Source: Artemia franciscana (Eukaryota > Arthropoda > Branchiopoda > Anostraca > Artemiidae). Taken from it: a DNA stretch of 64,000 bases. The translations under genes were made by a program, and so were the position numbers. Below the pieces are notes generated by a model. The model did no database searches, was not told where the DNA came from, and saw only the letters and a list, made by a program, of their open reading frames with translations. Positions 38,901 through 46,319 of this stretch are shown in pieces. Every line of letters begins with the position of its first letter. Within the stretch, counting starts at the first letter, position 1. The stretch is taken from positions 62,193,512-62,257,511 of the forward strand of contig NC_088863.1 in the NCBI RefSeq assembly GCF_032884065.1, read 5' to 3'.

Positions 38901-41900
38901 CAATATTAAAATCTTTTGAAAACACATGAATCCCTGTCTCAATCTTTGAAACTATTTTTTCTACCGGTACTTTTTTAGGATTTAGTCCAAATTTTATACC
39001 TTTTTCAAGGATTTCCTTTTGTTCTTTGGTTACCTCTCTTTTGCTTAAATTAATCACACCAGGGCCTGGGAAATGTTTATGTTTATACGATGATATTTTT
39101 GTTTTTCATGTTCCCTTTTTAATTGCAAGAATTTTTTGTTTAATCTTTCTCTAGATAACCCTAAAAGATGTTCAAAGAATTTTTAAAAATTGATATACTT
39201 TGTTAGAAATCATACGCATTAAGAAAATCAAAAAGGCTATTAAAAAAAAAAATCTATTTCTTGTACAACTTGTGATCTCTACAAACGTTTATCTTTCCAC
39301 ACATGGTTTAAATTTAGTAAATTTACCTTTCTCGTGTGATTAGCCTCATTATATGTATTTAAATGATACTTGAAACGAAACAATTTTGAAATTATTTTAT
39401 TTTCTCTAAAATTTTCTAAAACTTTTGTTGCGTAATTATATTGGCATGTTTTTTTCGATGATTATAGAGGTGCTGGAAGTTTGTTTATAATGTGAGTTTC
39501 TTATTTATTTATCGTTATTATCTTTTTCTTCTTCTTCGAGAGTTTAGTTGTAGTCTTCTTTTTGTGTGTGTTATGTTTAAAAAGACTTCTTTTTCTTTTT
39601 GCCGGACTCTTTCTTTTTTCTGTTAAGAAAGGGTCCCAGACATGGGGCTGAAATGTTCGGAATATCTATTATTTTTAAAAAATCAAATTGTTGTTTTGTT
39701 TTTATTTATTGCTTTGTTGAAATTAAAACCCGTTTTTTCTTCCTTAATTTTTTCATATTTAAAAGAAAATTAAAAGTTCTGGTGTTGTTTTTAAGTGACC
39801 AAAAAGATTGAAGGACAATTGGCCCCCTGCCATGCTCCTTTTTCGCCTTAAATTACGTAATCAAAATTTTTAGATTGTTATTTTGTTATGTGTAGTTGCA
39901 AGATCAAATAATTATGTCTTTAGGTGTAAAATGATCTACTACAGTCCATGGGGAAAGGCCTGAAGTTATGAAATTCGTCCATTCTTTAGATATAGTATTT
40001 GTTATTGGAGAGTATACAGATATTTGGGGGGGGGGGGGGGGGGTGGTGTGCGCTTGGGGTGGATTTCCATGGGGAAATGCTAGACTGGGAGGATTTGACA
40101 GAATTATTATACGAAATTCTTTTTAGTTATCCTAAATTCTCTTTGCCAAATTCTACATGTGAAGATGTTCTGGAGGAATTACCAGTAGCTTTTTTGAGTA
40201 TTTCGATTTCTGGGATATAATTTCCACGGAAGGGAGCATTTGTAGAGTGATCAAGAAACCGATTAGAGATTAAAGTCTTATTCAAATGAAAGAATGCTTA
40301 GGAAAATTTTCAGGCTGAATCGTCCACAAGTAGCCTAATTTTACAGTGAAGGGGACTCTCATTGAGGATGGAAGGATGGAGGGAATTTGAAGGAGGAGGT
40401 GAAATTGGAGTTTTTCAACGGAGAAGTTTTCCGTGATTGGCAGGATAAAATTTCCTAGAGGTTGAGCAAGATTTACAGGCATTATTTCAAAAACAAACAG
40501 AAATTATTCTGTATATATAGGGTTACTCCTTCCTCAATGCCTTGTTTTTTACGCTTAATTTTGACTGTCTGTCCTAATTTTTTAAGAGCATCTAATGAAA
40601 CATGGGGTCCGTTTAATTAGAATAGGAAGCTTTGTTAAAAGTGCTAACAACTTTAGCGTAAAGAGCAAGGTATTGAGGAGGGGGATACCCTTCATATACA
40701 GAATAATTATGCTAAAATAAATATGTAAATTTTGTTTTGACTTTTCATCTACAGTGAGCCAAATTCAAACATGCATTATTTGAAAAACATTTAGAAATTG
40801 AAATTAAAAAAGAAGTTTTTTTTATCCAAGAGTAAGGATCGAAATTAAAATGAACAGAAATTATTACATATATGAAAGGGACCGTTCCCTCCTCAACGCC
40901 ACACTCTTTATGCTAAAGTTTTACTTTCTGTCACAGCTATACTTTTTAGAACAATGAAAACTAGTGTGAAGAGCGAGGCGTTGAGGGAGGAGGGACAGTC
41001 CCTTTTATATACGTAACAATTTCTGTTCGTTTTGATGTCGATTCTTAGTTTCTATTAAAAAATTTGTTTTTTGCGTTATTTAATTGTTAGCTAAAGTACC
41101 ATGATCATATATCTGCGATTAAAGCCTATCTTCTCTTATTTTGGTTTTTTGGCTTCTCTGATTTGGTCTTTTCCACTTTAGTCTTTGAGCTGGACTATAA
41201 ACTATATGCAATCTAGTTTTAAAGATGATAATTTTGTCCAAGTCTTGATTAGAATATTTTCGGTTTACCACCAAAATTTTAAAACGAACTTTGAGATGGT
41301 GAAGGATTTTTATACTGTTAGACAAATCTAAAGACAAACTGATAAGTTAATTAAATGTTATTTGAGCATTGTAAACGAAATTAAATTCGTGACAAAATTT
41401 GTTACTTGTATTCTTATAAACCATTTGACAATCCCTTTGTAATTATTGGTTCTCGGACTCTCGGCCTTTTAGCTAAGATCAAAATGTAGTATCTGTTCTT
41501 ATCCGCTTAATATCTGATATGGCCTCTACATGGGGCAGGGAATATTAAACTGATTTTGAGGAATCAGATGGATGTCGGGCTTTGTTCCTCTCCTTTCATG
41601 CGTTGACCCAGTATTTCAGTATCTCTGGATTCAGTACACTCCTGTCCAGGGAAAACCCCATGCTCATGCCCCCAATTTGATTTACACTATCAAGTATTTC
41701 AACTCTGATACAGAAAACGCCTTAGTTGGATTGGATTCCAGATTCGTCTTTTTTGAAAATAGTCTGTAATTATTGAATACTGGAATTTGAATTAAACTAA
41801 AAGTTAAGCAGAATTGCTGAAGCAATTTGTTTCGGCCTCAGACGGCTTGGTGGTGTAGTGAGTTGTTAGTAGCAGCAATAATGACTAAAGCCCCCCTTGG

Positions 41901-42505
41901 TTGTTCACAAGAAAATAGTTGCCCTAATCAGTAAAATGGGCACTGGGCCACATAAATTTAAGTTTAGTGTATTCAGCCATGTTGATAACAGAGCGAGACT
42001 CTTTTCTCAAAAAGGTAAATGTTCATTCAAACGATTTAGACGTTTGCATAGCAAAGGGAATGTGGCATTGCTATTTTCAAATAAGACAACAACTGTGCAA
42101 TGGAACAATAAAAATTTCATTGGAAGTCAAATTTGCTAGGTTTAGCTATTGAAAAAAAAAAAACAACTGGATGATTACTACAGAGTAGTCAAAATCAGAA
42201 ATGATTTTGAAGGGTCAAATCAGGTTCCATTTTTGAAAAATGGCAACATTGCAAAACAGTAACTCAACTTTAATTATTATGACACCCTTTTTAAATTTTG
42301 GTCTTTCTTTTTAAAGCGATAAGGATCTCGTTACTTGATAACAATATTGATATGTTACTAAACATTTGACAAAACTACAAAAAAAGAAGAAAAAATCGAG
42401 ATGGTACTTACCTCTAAAATATCTTGCTGGTGCAGTAAAAGTAGAAACCACCTTGCTCATTCCCCTAAGAAATGTAGGTTCTTCATAATCAGTTGTGCCA
42501 CCCAT
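18177..42505 (-). CDS. NDUFB10: NADH dehydrogenase (ubiquinone) 1 beta subcomplex subunit 10 (PDSW), 4-exon gene
   Basis: Accessory subunit of mitochondrial complex I on the intermembrane-space side of the inner membrane. The coding sequence is the join of minus-strand segments 42412-42505, 34185-34323, 27344-27480 and 18177-18292 (94+139+137+116 = 486 nt, 161 codons plus stop). Every intron starts GT and ends AG, and the phases agree (codons 32, 78 and 124 are split). Diagnostic blocks: IVEPNRKQ and YHRTFRRVPTIDECYTDDYI (residues 34-65), then QKHRMAWERRHGPIGTGMK (140-158), the conserved C-terminal signature of arthropod PDSW proteins as I remember them. Paired cysteines C59/C66 (CX6C) and C95/C106 fit the disulfide pairs of the family, which lacks a cleaved presequence. 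Length matches insect homologues. The ATG has a purine at -3 and G at +4. Introns are full of transposons but the reading frame is clean, so the gene looks functional. Confidence 0.9.
18288..18452 (-). repeat. NDUFB10: 33-bp x 5 tandem repeat containing the NDUFB10 intron 3 acceptor
   Basis: Five head-to-tail copies (18288-18320, 18321-18353, 18354-18386, 18387-18419, 18420-18452), with only one or two differences per copy. On the gene strand each unit reads GCTGTTAATCATATACTTTT then a T-rich stretch ending CAG|ACGGT: a TTAAT branch-site-like pentamer, a pyrimidine tract and a CAG acceptor. CAGs lie at 18293-18295, 18326-18328, 18359-18361, 18392-18394 and 18425-18427. In the NDUFB10 frame each unit reads GAVNHILLFSD (one has NYILL) with no stop. 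Confidence 0.95.
18453..19735. other. NDUFB10 intron 3, unassigned AT-rich sequence
   Basis: Between the acceptor repeat and the LINE there is AT-rich sequence with poly-A/T runs. I recognise no gene or element. A short frame at 19468-19707 (minus) has no motif. Confidence 0.4.
19740..23045 (+). mobile_element. Degraded LINE with ORF1, endonuclease and reverse transcriptase, antisense in NDUFB10 intron 3
   Basis: Order on the plus strand matches a two-ORF LINE. ORF1-like coiled-coil segment about 19820-20135 (EDLKLRVHVLSDECANVKAQ, then KNILIRNIS, as in LINE ORF1 proteins). Endonuclease about 20930-21640 (ILGMTETWLNSSNE, GGLGTHVKSDLEVK, later LVNDVSDHCAVLVSYQQQ, the conserved SDH block). Reverse transcriptase about 22000-23015, with LVPLYKYNDQEDLSNYRCIS, GVPQGCPLGTLFFSIYMNDM near 22676-22737, LVLFADDTNFLAA near 22806 (catalytic FADD intact) and VKYLGVIVDEILSF. 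Stops and frame changes throughout show it is dead. A poly-T run lies at about 20618-20641. Clade looks Jockey/I-like, uncertain. Confidence 0.75.
23046..24060. other. Unassigned intronic sequence with a purine-rich tract
   Basis: Mostly AT-rich. Between about 23400 and 23590 the plus strand is strongly A/G-rich (AAGAAAAACAAG-like), low complexity. Open frames here are composition artefacts. Confidence 0.4.
24060..24560. repeat. Diverged member of the hairpin repeat family
   Basis: Contains GCGATATTAAAACGCACAGA, then AATTATTTCATA, and twice the TTTGCGCTAAAGTTTTGCTT-type segment (near 24278 and 24420), which match the arms of the hairpin family at 5.7-6.5 and 62.5-64 kb but are much more diverged. 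Boundaries are vague. Confidence 0.35.
24866..25286. mobile_element. Short non-autonomous hAT-type DNA transposon (421 bp)
   Basis: The segment is flanked by the same 8 bp, CTCTAGAG, at 24858-24865 and 25287-25294. This fits the 8-bp target duplication of hAT elements and their preference for NTCTAGAN sites. The right end, read inward, starts CAGTGGCTCCCAAC and the left end CCATGATTCTTAAT: an imperfect inverted pair related mostly by transitions and close to the hAT terminal consensus CAGNGGTTCTTAAC. There is no transposase. A third CTCTAGAG at 24960-24967 inside the element is probably incidental. Confidence 0.65.
25300..26620. other. NDUFB10 intron 3, unassigned
   Basis: AT-rich sequence with no feature I can support. 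Confidence 0.4.
26630..27170. repeat. Dispersed repeat with G-rich runs and CTGTAGGGGGGTATTGCGGC end
   Basis: Starts with GGGCCGTAACCAGGGGG near 26656 and ends, on the minus strand, with CTGTAGGGGGGTATTGCGGC near 27122-27142. A closely similar block, CTGTATAGGGGTATTGCGGC, appears on the plus strand near 33191-33210. It looks like the end of a repeat family present twice, in opposite orientation. Non-coding, class unknown. Confidence 0.35.
27344..27480 (-). CDS. NDUFB10: NDUFB10 coding exon 3
   Basis: Acceptor TTTTTTCTAG, donor CAAAGT|GTAAGT. Encodes the last base of codon 78, residues 79-123 (LVDQNICNILKNRFTECLRS, EHPDIGNCDKIKEDWQLAET, NYFSK) and the first base of codon 124. It corresponds to the helical middle of the subunit with the second cysteine pair (C95, C106). 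Confidence 0.9.
27485..28500. other. NDUFB10 intron 2, unassigned
   Basis: AT-rich. The frames at 27704-27910 and 27903-28214 (minus) have no motif. Confidence 0.4.
28528..28596. repeat. (TA)n microsatellite
   Basis: Almost pure TA dinucleotides over about 68 bp, directly abutting the 3' end (CTAG) of the adjacent Helitron. Helitrons insert between A and T, so this may have been the target. Confidence 0.95.
28597..29262 (-). mobile_element. Non-autonomous Helitron (666 bp), minus orientation
   Basis: In minus orientation it begins with TCTATATATATAAAAATG at 29262 and ends with a GGTGGC-AAA-GCCACC hairpin followed by AGGACCCAG and CTAG at 28597-28600, then host T. A 5' TC, a 3' hairpin plus CTAG and A/T target flanks are the Helitron signature. 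The 5' end is shared with the larger Helitron next door but the 3' hairpin differs, so it is a different subfamily. Internally there is a duplicated GGCAGCTTTGCCACC-like segment and a poly-T rich block (29035-29175). Confidence 0.75.
29455..29553. repeat. 99-bp duplicate of a helicase segment in the Helitron 3' region
   Basis: The block from TGCAATCGGACACGCATATT to CTGCAGGAGTT at 29455-29553 repeats the helicase-coding block at 30528-30626 in the same orientation, with no difference that I can see. It is bordered on both sides by ACGTAAAAATTGCGA, itself duplicated. Confidence 0.85.
29659..31240 (-). pseudogene. Helitron Pif1-like DNA helicase, frame-shifted
   Basis: A 408-codon minus-strand frame (31240-30014) holds an SF1B helicase domain: Walker A DAPGGTGKT (residues 74-82), Walker B IIWDE (154-158), motif III LAGDFRQTLP (191-200). 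The C-terminal part continues in another frame (30057 downward) with VLIPRIPMIPTDLPFQFKRL and motif VI AITINKAQGQSLE. The switch falls at a homopolymer run at about 30058-30068, so one indel separates the halves. The usual N-terminal Rep (HUH) domain is missing. This is the unwinding enzyme of rolling-circle transposition. In this copy it is probably inactive. Confidence 0.85.
31197..31530 (-). pseudogene. Helitron protein N-terminal segment with 24-residue repeats
   Basis: The minus-strand frame begins MTDELTMAKADGDAQRVYAK and then has three copies of a 24-residue unit (RKRAEESKEQQGNRLEADRE type) encoded by a 72-bp tandem repeat (first copies at about 31294 and 31366). Such charged repeats are found upstream of helicase domains in arthropod Helitron proteins. 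It ends in a stop at 31237 and is out of frame with the helicase. Confidence 0.6.
31560..32068. mobile_element. Palindromic insertion (2 x 236 bp) with 13-bp target duplication and hammerhead-like core
   Basis: The arms 31559-31794 and 31797-32032 are reverse complements around a TC centre; I could find only one mismatch. The whole insert is flanked by the direct repeat GAACATATATGTC (31547-31559 and 32069-32081), as expected of a target-site duplication. The outward half of each arm holds CTGATGA (31651-31657, minus) or CTGAAGA (31934-31940, plus), then a CGGCCC/GGGCC stem and GAAATATCT. That is the CUGAUGA-stem-GAAA core of hammerhead ribozymes, known from terminal repeats of Penelope-like elements. 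It is probably a Penelope-related retrocopy. Confidence 0.7.
32082..32197. repeat. 58-bp tandem duplication in the Helitron 5' region
   Basis: Two consecutive copies of TTAAATATCTTTAATGACGT followed by CACCGTCATAGC and CTAACTTCATGA (32082-32139 and 32140-32197), apparently identical. Confidence 0.9.
32265..34180. other. NDUFB10 intron 2, mostly unassigned
   Basis: Contains a poly-A run of about 33 nt at 32929-32960 and the CTGTATAGGGGTATTGCGGC repeat end near 33191. No gene recognised. Confidence 0.4.
34185..34323 (-). CDS. NDUFB10: NDUFB10 coding exon 2
   Basis: Preceded by the acceptor TTGCTTTATTTTAG and followed by donor GTATGC. Encodes residues 32-77 plus two bases of codon 78: ENIVEPNRKQDAVWYHRTFR, then RVPTIDECYTDDYICRHEAD and EQFKRD. 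This is the best conserved block of the family and carries the CX6C cysteine pair (C59, C66). Confidence 0.92.
34330..35860. other. NDUFB10 intron 1, unassigned; possible LINE 3' end
   Basis: AATAGAATTTATTTGCACTT then AAAGCCCATG near 34512-34545 resembles reverse-oriented 3' ends of some invertebrate LINEs, but no coding part is attached. The rest is AT-rich without signal. Confidence 0.3.
35942..36180. repeat. ~128-bp tandem duplication, Penelope-terminal-like
   Basis: Two nearly identical copies (about 35942-36052 and 36070-36180) of a segment starting ATGAAAAAAATGATAACAAT and ending CAAATGTGTATAGTGAAA. The AAGAAACTCTAATTATAAAC part followed by AAACTTCTAGCAC resembles, in inverted orientation, the sequence at about 39470-39530 next to the Penelope-like element, so both may belong to its terminal repeats. 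Confidence 0.6.
36290..39690 (-). mobile_element. Penelope-like retroelement, minus strand, interrupted by a Helitron
   Basis: Read from 39450 downward, the pieces follow the order of Penelope-like elements. The N-terminal region has NYATKVLENFRENKIISKLF, RFKYHLNTYNEANHTRKVNL and VWKDKRL. The reverse transcriptase has MGGPLSLLLANIYADFAETL and the YMDD box RYMDDILVIWN (TAC/ATG/GAT/GAC at 38159-38170). Then comes PENMISQIIEKMKKKVN, and a C-terminal GIY-YIG nuclease region (GV-YK / YVGR-like near 36800) ending with FKEIIEIKKNTYGGININRD. The element is old and carries many breaks. Between 37094 and 37838 it is split by a small Helitron. A degenerate hammerhead-like motif lies at about 39618-39665. 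Confidence 0.8.
37094..37838 (+). mobile_element. Non-autonomous Helitron (745 bp) inserted in the Penelope-like element
   Basis: Starts TCTATCTGTATATAAATGAG after an A (37093). Ends with a perfect 13-bp hairpin (37804-37816 with 37820-37832, loop AAA) and CTAG at 37835-37838, followed by T. Near its 3' end are remnants of the helicase C-terminal coding region (ACCATCAACAAAGCTCAAGG near 37501, matching the TINKAQGQSLE block). The middle is a degenerate array of GACGACCGGGACACAGGGAA-type repeats. No target duplication, as expected. Confidence 0.85.
39770..41060. repeat. Dispersed hairpin repeat family, copy 2
   Basis: Begins AATTAAAAGTTCTGGTG followed by AAGTGACCAAAAAGATTG (the same start as at 62735). 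It continues through a G-run at 40026-40043 and contains two hairpin modules: 40490-40710 and 40840-41060, each with ACAGAAATTATT-type arms and CTCTTTA-GC-AAAGTTTT. Lies in NDUFB10 intron 1. Confidence 0.6.
41444..41640 (+). pseudogene. U2 snRNA pseudogene or divergent copy
   Basis: The sequence follows U2 snRNA over its whole length. TCTCGGCCTTTTAGCTAAGA, then TGTAGTATCTGTTCTTATC (the GTAGTA branch-site-pairing element intact at about 41486-41491). GCTTAATATCTGATATG-GCC follows, then AATATTAAACTGATTTTGAG in place of the Sm-site region (normally ATTTTTGG). The 3' domain AATCAGATGGATG continues to CGTTGACCCAGTATTTCAGT, corresponding to GGUUGGCCCGGUAUUGCAGU. Near the 5' end TTCTCGGAC duplicates part of TCTCGGCC. 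The changed Sm site, the 5' duplication and many substitutions suggest a pseudogene. It lies in NDUFB10 intron 1, antisense to the gene. Confidence 0.8.
41641..42405. other. NDUFB10 intron 1, nothing recognised
   Basis: AT-rich intronic sequence between the U2-like copy and exon 1. Confidence 0.4.
42412..42505 (-). CDS. NDUFB10: NDUFB10 coding exon 1
   Basis: Encodes residues 1-31 plus the first base of codon 32: MGGTTDYEEPTFLRGMSKVV followed by STFTAPARYFR. It ends at the strong donor AGAG|GTAAGT (GT at 42410-42411). The next exon restores codon 32 as GAA (Glu). N-termini of PDSW proteins are variable, so the start is chosen as the only ATG that gives an open frame into the donor. A further non-coding 5' exon cannot be excluded. 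Confidence 0.85.
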
Positions 42506-43840
42506 GACAGAAAATTTCTCAAGCTACAAAATAATAACAGCACTATTTGTTTTGTTTCACCAAGAAAGGAAATTGGTCTGGTGAGCTAACTACAGCAGTC
42601 CACAGAGAGGAGGGCAAAGCAACAGAGGGGCCAGTGTAACTTTTTTTGCATAAATTTTAGCTATGCTACAAAGTTAATTTTTTTTTTCATTCCAATTTAT
42701 AATCCTAACATTTCCTATTTCAGAAATACTAAATGAGTTCTTTTCTCCCTGAACAGAAAATTGAAAATCAAAAAAGATCTGCCCTTACAGTGTTTGATAA
42801 AACTTACACTACAACTTTACACCAAAACCGTGGTCGCAACAGGAAAAGCTATGGAATGCTGTGTCTAATTATTTGCTTCTGATTCACATCAGAACAAAAA
42901 AATAAATAAAAAATAAATAAATAATGGACTGGTATGCACAGAGAGATTATGGCCTGAGTTTTTAAGAGATTAGAGATGGTCTGAGTTTTTAAGAGATTAG
43001 AGATGGCCTGAGTTTCTGTTAATTTGAGAAATTTAAAATTAGCAAGCAGAGGAAATATTGATTGCAGTCATATTAGCTAGAAATATTATGCTACATTTGT
43101 CATGCAGCTGTTTTTATTACTCTGATTTCCTGAATAAGAAGCCTCTAGTCACAACTGTACACAACAGAAAAGATGAATAGTTTATCAAAGATTGTAGGAA
43201 GGGCCTACCCTAGAAAAGTAGTTGAAAATAAATAAATTTTGTGCTTACCCCCCCCCCCCCCCGTCCCCCCTCTCTGCCTCCCAAGGGGTTTGCCCTCAGT
43301 AGATCTATGCCTATACATGTTAGCTATCATCTTTCCTCTCATTTAAACTGCCCACATGTTTCTGAAGCTTTCCAAAGACAATTTGCCCCAGGTAATTTTA
43401 AATCTACCATGCGTTTATATGTAACATAGCCTACTCCATGAAATTGAGAGTAAATTAGGTAATCAATTATGACTATTGTAAAACCAGTTTCAACTTTACA
43501 CAATAAGAGTCTTAGAACAGAACTCTGCATTTGGACACCATTCCAAATGAGAGGTAAAAAAAACCTATCTCTGAGAGCGATTTTAACCCACAAACTTCTC
43601 TTTTAGTGTTTTGGCCTCTCCTTAACAAATAATCTAATCTCTGTTGTGCCTCTTCTGGGATTTAGATTCATTCTACTGAGTATTTGATTCATTTTTGTAC
43701 TAAACACAAGACGCAAATTTATCTTTGTCATGTTATAATTTAGAGCTAGCAATTGTTCTCTTTCTGAATTTAGGCAATATTACACACATGCTATAACAAT
43801 GTAAAATAACAATTCATTGCATTTTACACTTTTCTTCAAG
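42506..43840. other. NDUFB10 upstream region
   Basis: Should contain the 5' UTR and promoter of NDUFB10 (minus strand), but I see no TATA box, initiator or CpG-rich block that I would call. It holds an (AAAT)n run at about 42897-42924, a 27-bp tandem repeat at 42945-43017 and a C-run at 43250-43262. Confidence 0.4.
42945..43017. repeat. 27-bp tandem repeat, about 2.7 copies
   Basis: GGCCTGAGTTTTTAAGAGAT followed by TAGAGAT recurs at 42951, 42978 and 43005 with single-base differences. Confidence 0.85.
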
Positions 43841-43849
43841 ACTTCATTG

Positions 43850-44200
43850 TCCTAGGTAAGCTTCTCTTGGTCCAAATTTAAAATTTACTTTGTATCTCCA
43901 TCCAATATTCCCTCAAAGTTTTAGATGAGTCCTTTAAGCTGTTAATTCAAACCCTTAACTGTACATAAGATATCACAGGTACACCCCTTTGACAATATGG
44001 ATGCACATAGTATCTTTTAATTTAATTCAACATCTTCTGAAAGTTTCAACTCAATTAACTTTGTCATTCTGGTAAAATTGCAGATGCAACCGTTTACCAA
44101 CATGGATGCACAAAATAAGTTTCCATTTTGTCCATCATCACCCTGAGAATTCCCTAAAAGTTGCAACTTTCCCTTCACCAATCCAGAGAATTTGTATATG
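43850..44200. repeat. Degenerate ~110-130-bp repeats, same family as 14350-15250
   Basis: Recurring blocks ending CACAGGTACACCCCTTTGAC then AATATGGATGCACATAGTAT, and TTCCCTAAAAGTTGCAACTT. Related to the blocks inside the 523-bp duplication that follows. Confidence 0.45.
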
Positions 44201-45246
44201 AGCCATTCTGACAGACTGGAAATAAATTGTGTTTTTAGATTTAGTTCAACATCTCACTCAGCATTCCCTGAAATTTTCAACTAGTATTTCTTAGCTGTTC
44301 CTGAGATATATTTCAGATATACCTTTTTGACAACATGGACACAAAGTGTTGAGTGATTTAGTTCAACATTCTCCTCAACATCTCACAATATTTCCAACTA
44401 AATGCTACTAGCTTTTCCTGAGCTATTGCAGATACACCCATTTGGCAGCCTGGATAGACATTGTGTCATTTAATATCACTTTACCTACCAAATCTTCAAT
44501 TGTGGATTAACTTCTGCTTGTTTTAGATTGACATTTTTTCTATTACTGTTCAATAAAAAGACTTTGTCATACCACTCAAGATTTCAACTTAATACCCTTA
44601 GCTGTTCCCGAGATATTCCACATACTCTCTGTTGACAACCTGGATGATGTTACATGATGAACAAATGTGTGCTGTTCAGATTGATGATTGAGACCTCACT
44701 GATTGGTTCAAAGTCAATTCAGGAGCCATTCTGACAGACTGGAAATAAATGGTGTTTTTAGATTTAGTTCAACATCTCACTCAGCATTCCCTGAAATTTT
44801 CAACTAGCATTTCTTAGCTGTTCCTGAGATATATTTCAGATATACCTTTTTGACAACATGGACACAAAGTGTTGAGTGATTTAGTTCAACATTCTCCTCA
44901 ACGTCTCCCAATATTTCCAACTAAATGCTACTAGCTGTTCCTGAGCTATTGCAGTTACACCCATTTGGCAGCCTGGATAGACATTGTGTCATTTAATATC
45001 ACTTTACCTATCAAATCTTCTTTTGTGGATTAACTTCTGCTTGTTTTAGATTGACATTTTTTCTATTATTGGTCAATAAAAAGACTTTGTCATACCACTC
45101 AAGATTTCAACTTAATACCCTTAGCTGTTCCCGAGATATTCCACATACTCTCTTTTGACAACCTGGATGATGTTACACGATGAACAAATGTGTGCTGTTC
45201 AGATTGATGATTGAGACCTCACTGATTGGTTGAAAGTCAATTCAGG
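44201..45246. repeat. 523-bp direct tandem duplication
   Basis: Copies 44201-44723 and 44724-45246 are nearly identical by eye. Both start AGCCATTCTGACAGACTGGA, contain the degenerate ~120-bp blocks, and end CACTGATTGGTT-AAAGTCAA-TTCAGG. The last ~60 bp of each copy are the beginning of LINE coding sequence (D-x-LTDW-KVNSG), which only the second copy continues. Confidence 0.9.
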
Positions 45247-46145
45247 GATTTGACAGGGGTGCATGATATCCCCAGTGTTGTTTATATACTCATTGATTTC
45301 ACCCTACAAACATGCAACTTCATAGGTGACATCCAGTTGAATGAGAGTTGTACCTCATTTGATGCACATAACAGATGATATAACTCTTCTTTCTCACTTA
45401 AGAGGAGCTTCAGTACAACATAAATGACCTCTCAAAAGAAGGTGAATGAATAGGTTTGACAATAAGCATGCCAAAGACAATAGTGTGAAAAAACTACCTG
45501 TTGAGCTGCTGACAGTTAAAGCAAAGGAAACTGAAGAGGTTGAGATGTTTACATATCTTGGAATTCTAGTGAGCATCAATGGAAACCCTGAGTATAAAAT
45601 TGCCACTGTGTACACTGGAAGTGCCTTTGATAAGTTAAGAAGCATTTGAAGAAGTGTCACTTTCCATTTGAAGCTGAAATTGAGGCTCTTTAATAGTAAT
45701 GTCCTATCAGTAGTAATATATGGTTCTGAAAGCAGGGGGCTGACAGAACAGCTAGAGAAAAAAGGAATCCCAAGTTTTGAAAATAATTGTCTTTGATAGA
45801 TTCTTGGAATCAACTGGATGGACCAAATTACCAACTCATTCATTAGAAAGAAGACTGAACAACCATTCATTATTGATAGTCATAAGCAGTCAGTGGCGGT
45901 ATTGGGGACACATGGTTAGGATGGGCAGTAATTGCCTGTCTCATTATGTTTTCGTTGAACTCCTCCAGGAGTTCAAAGGCGTGGGTAACTGAAGACTACT
46001 CTTGGATGATGCTAAGAAAAAGAAGCAGCACTCTCAAGAACATCCCTTAATGATCTCTGGCCAAATACACTTGAGAGGTCATTATGGAGAGGCATCATTA
46101 CCACCTTTTGTGCTGACTAATGTGGAAAATCCTAAGTCTAAGTAA
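45183..46145 (+). mobile_element. RTE-like LINE, 3' part of the reverse transcriptase
   Basis: Plus-strand pieces in order: LTDWLKVNSGI and QGCMISPVLFI (45183-45290, RT block with RQGC-SP-LF); TDDITLLS (altered catalytic block); LLTVKAKETEEVEMFTYLGI followed by LVSINGNPEYKIA (45500-45600); FNSNVLSVVIYGSES; RFLGINWMDQITNSFIRKKT; RYWGHMVRM; and a final C-T-NVENPKSK ending near 46145. This is the RT C-terminal half of RTE-like LINEs. It is broken by stops and frame changes. Confidence 0.75.
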
Positions 46146-46190
46146 GTTATGACCTCTTGCCATCCCATTTTGAAATGACATGCTTTCCAT

Positions 46191-46262
46191 TTATTTGAAA
46201 AGGACAATCTTTCGCAACATGCCATCCTTCATGTGCAAAATGTCTCCTAACCTGAGATATCC
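46191..46262 (-). mobile_element. Short LINE 3' tail fragment, minus strand
   Basis: On the minus strand it encodes LRLGDILHMKDGMLRKIVLF, the RLGHVL-M-DDRLPKI block also found at 1560-1620 and 49150-49200. Confidence 0.5.
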
Positions 46263-46319
46263 CAGATATATGCTTTTGACACCCTGGATGCAAATAATAT
46301 CTTTTGATTTAGTTTCAAG

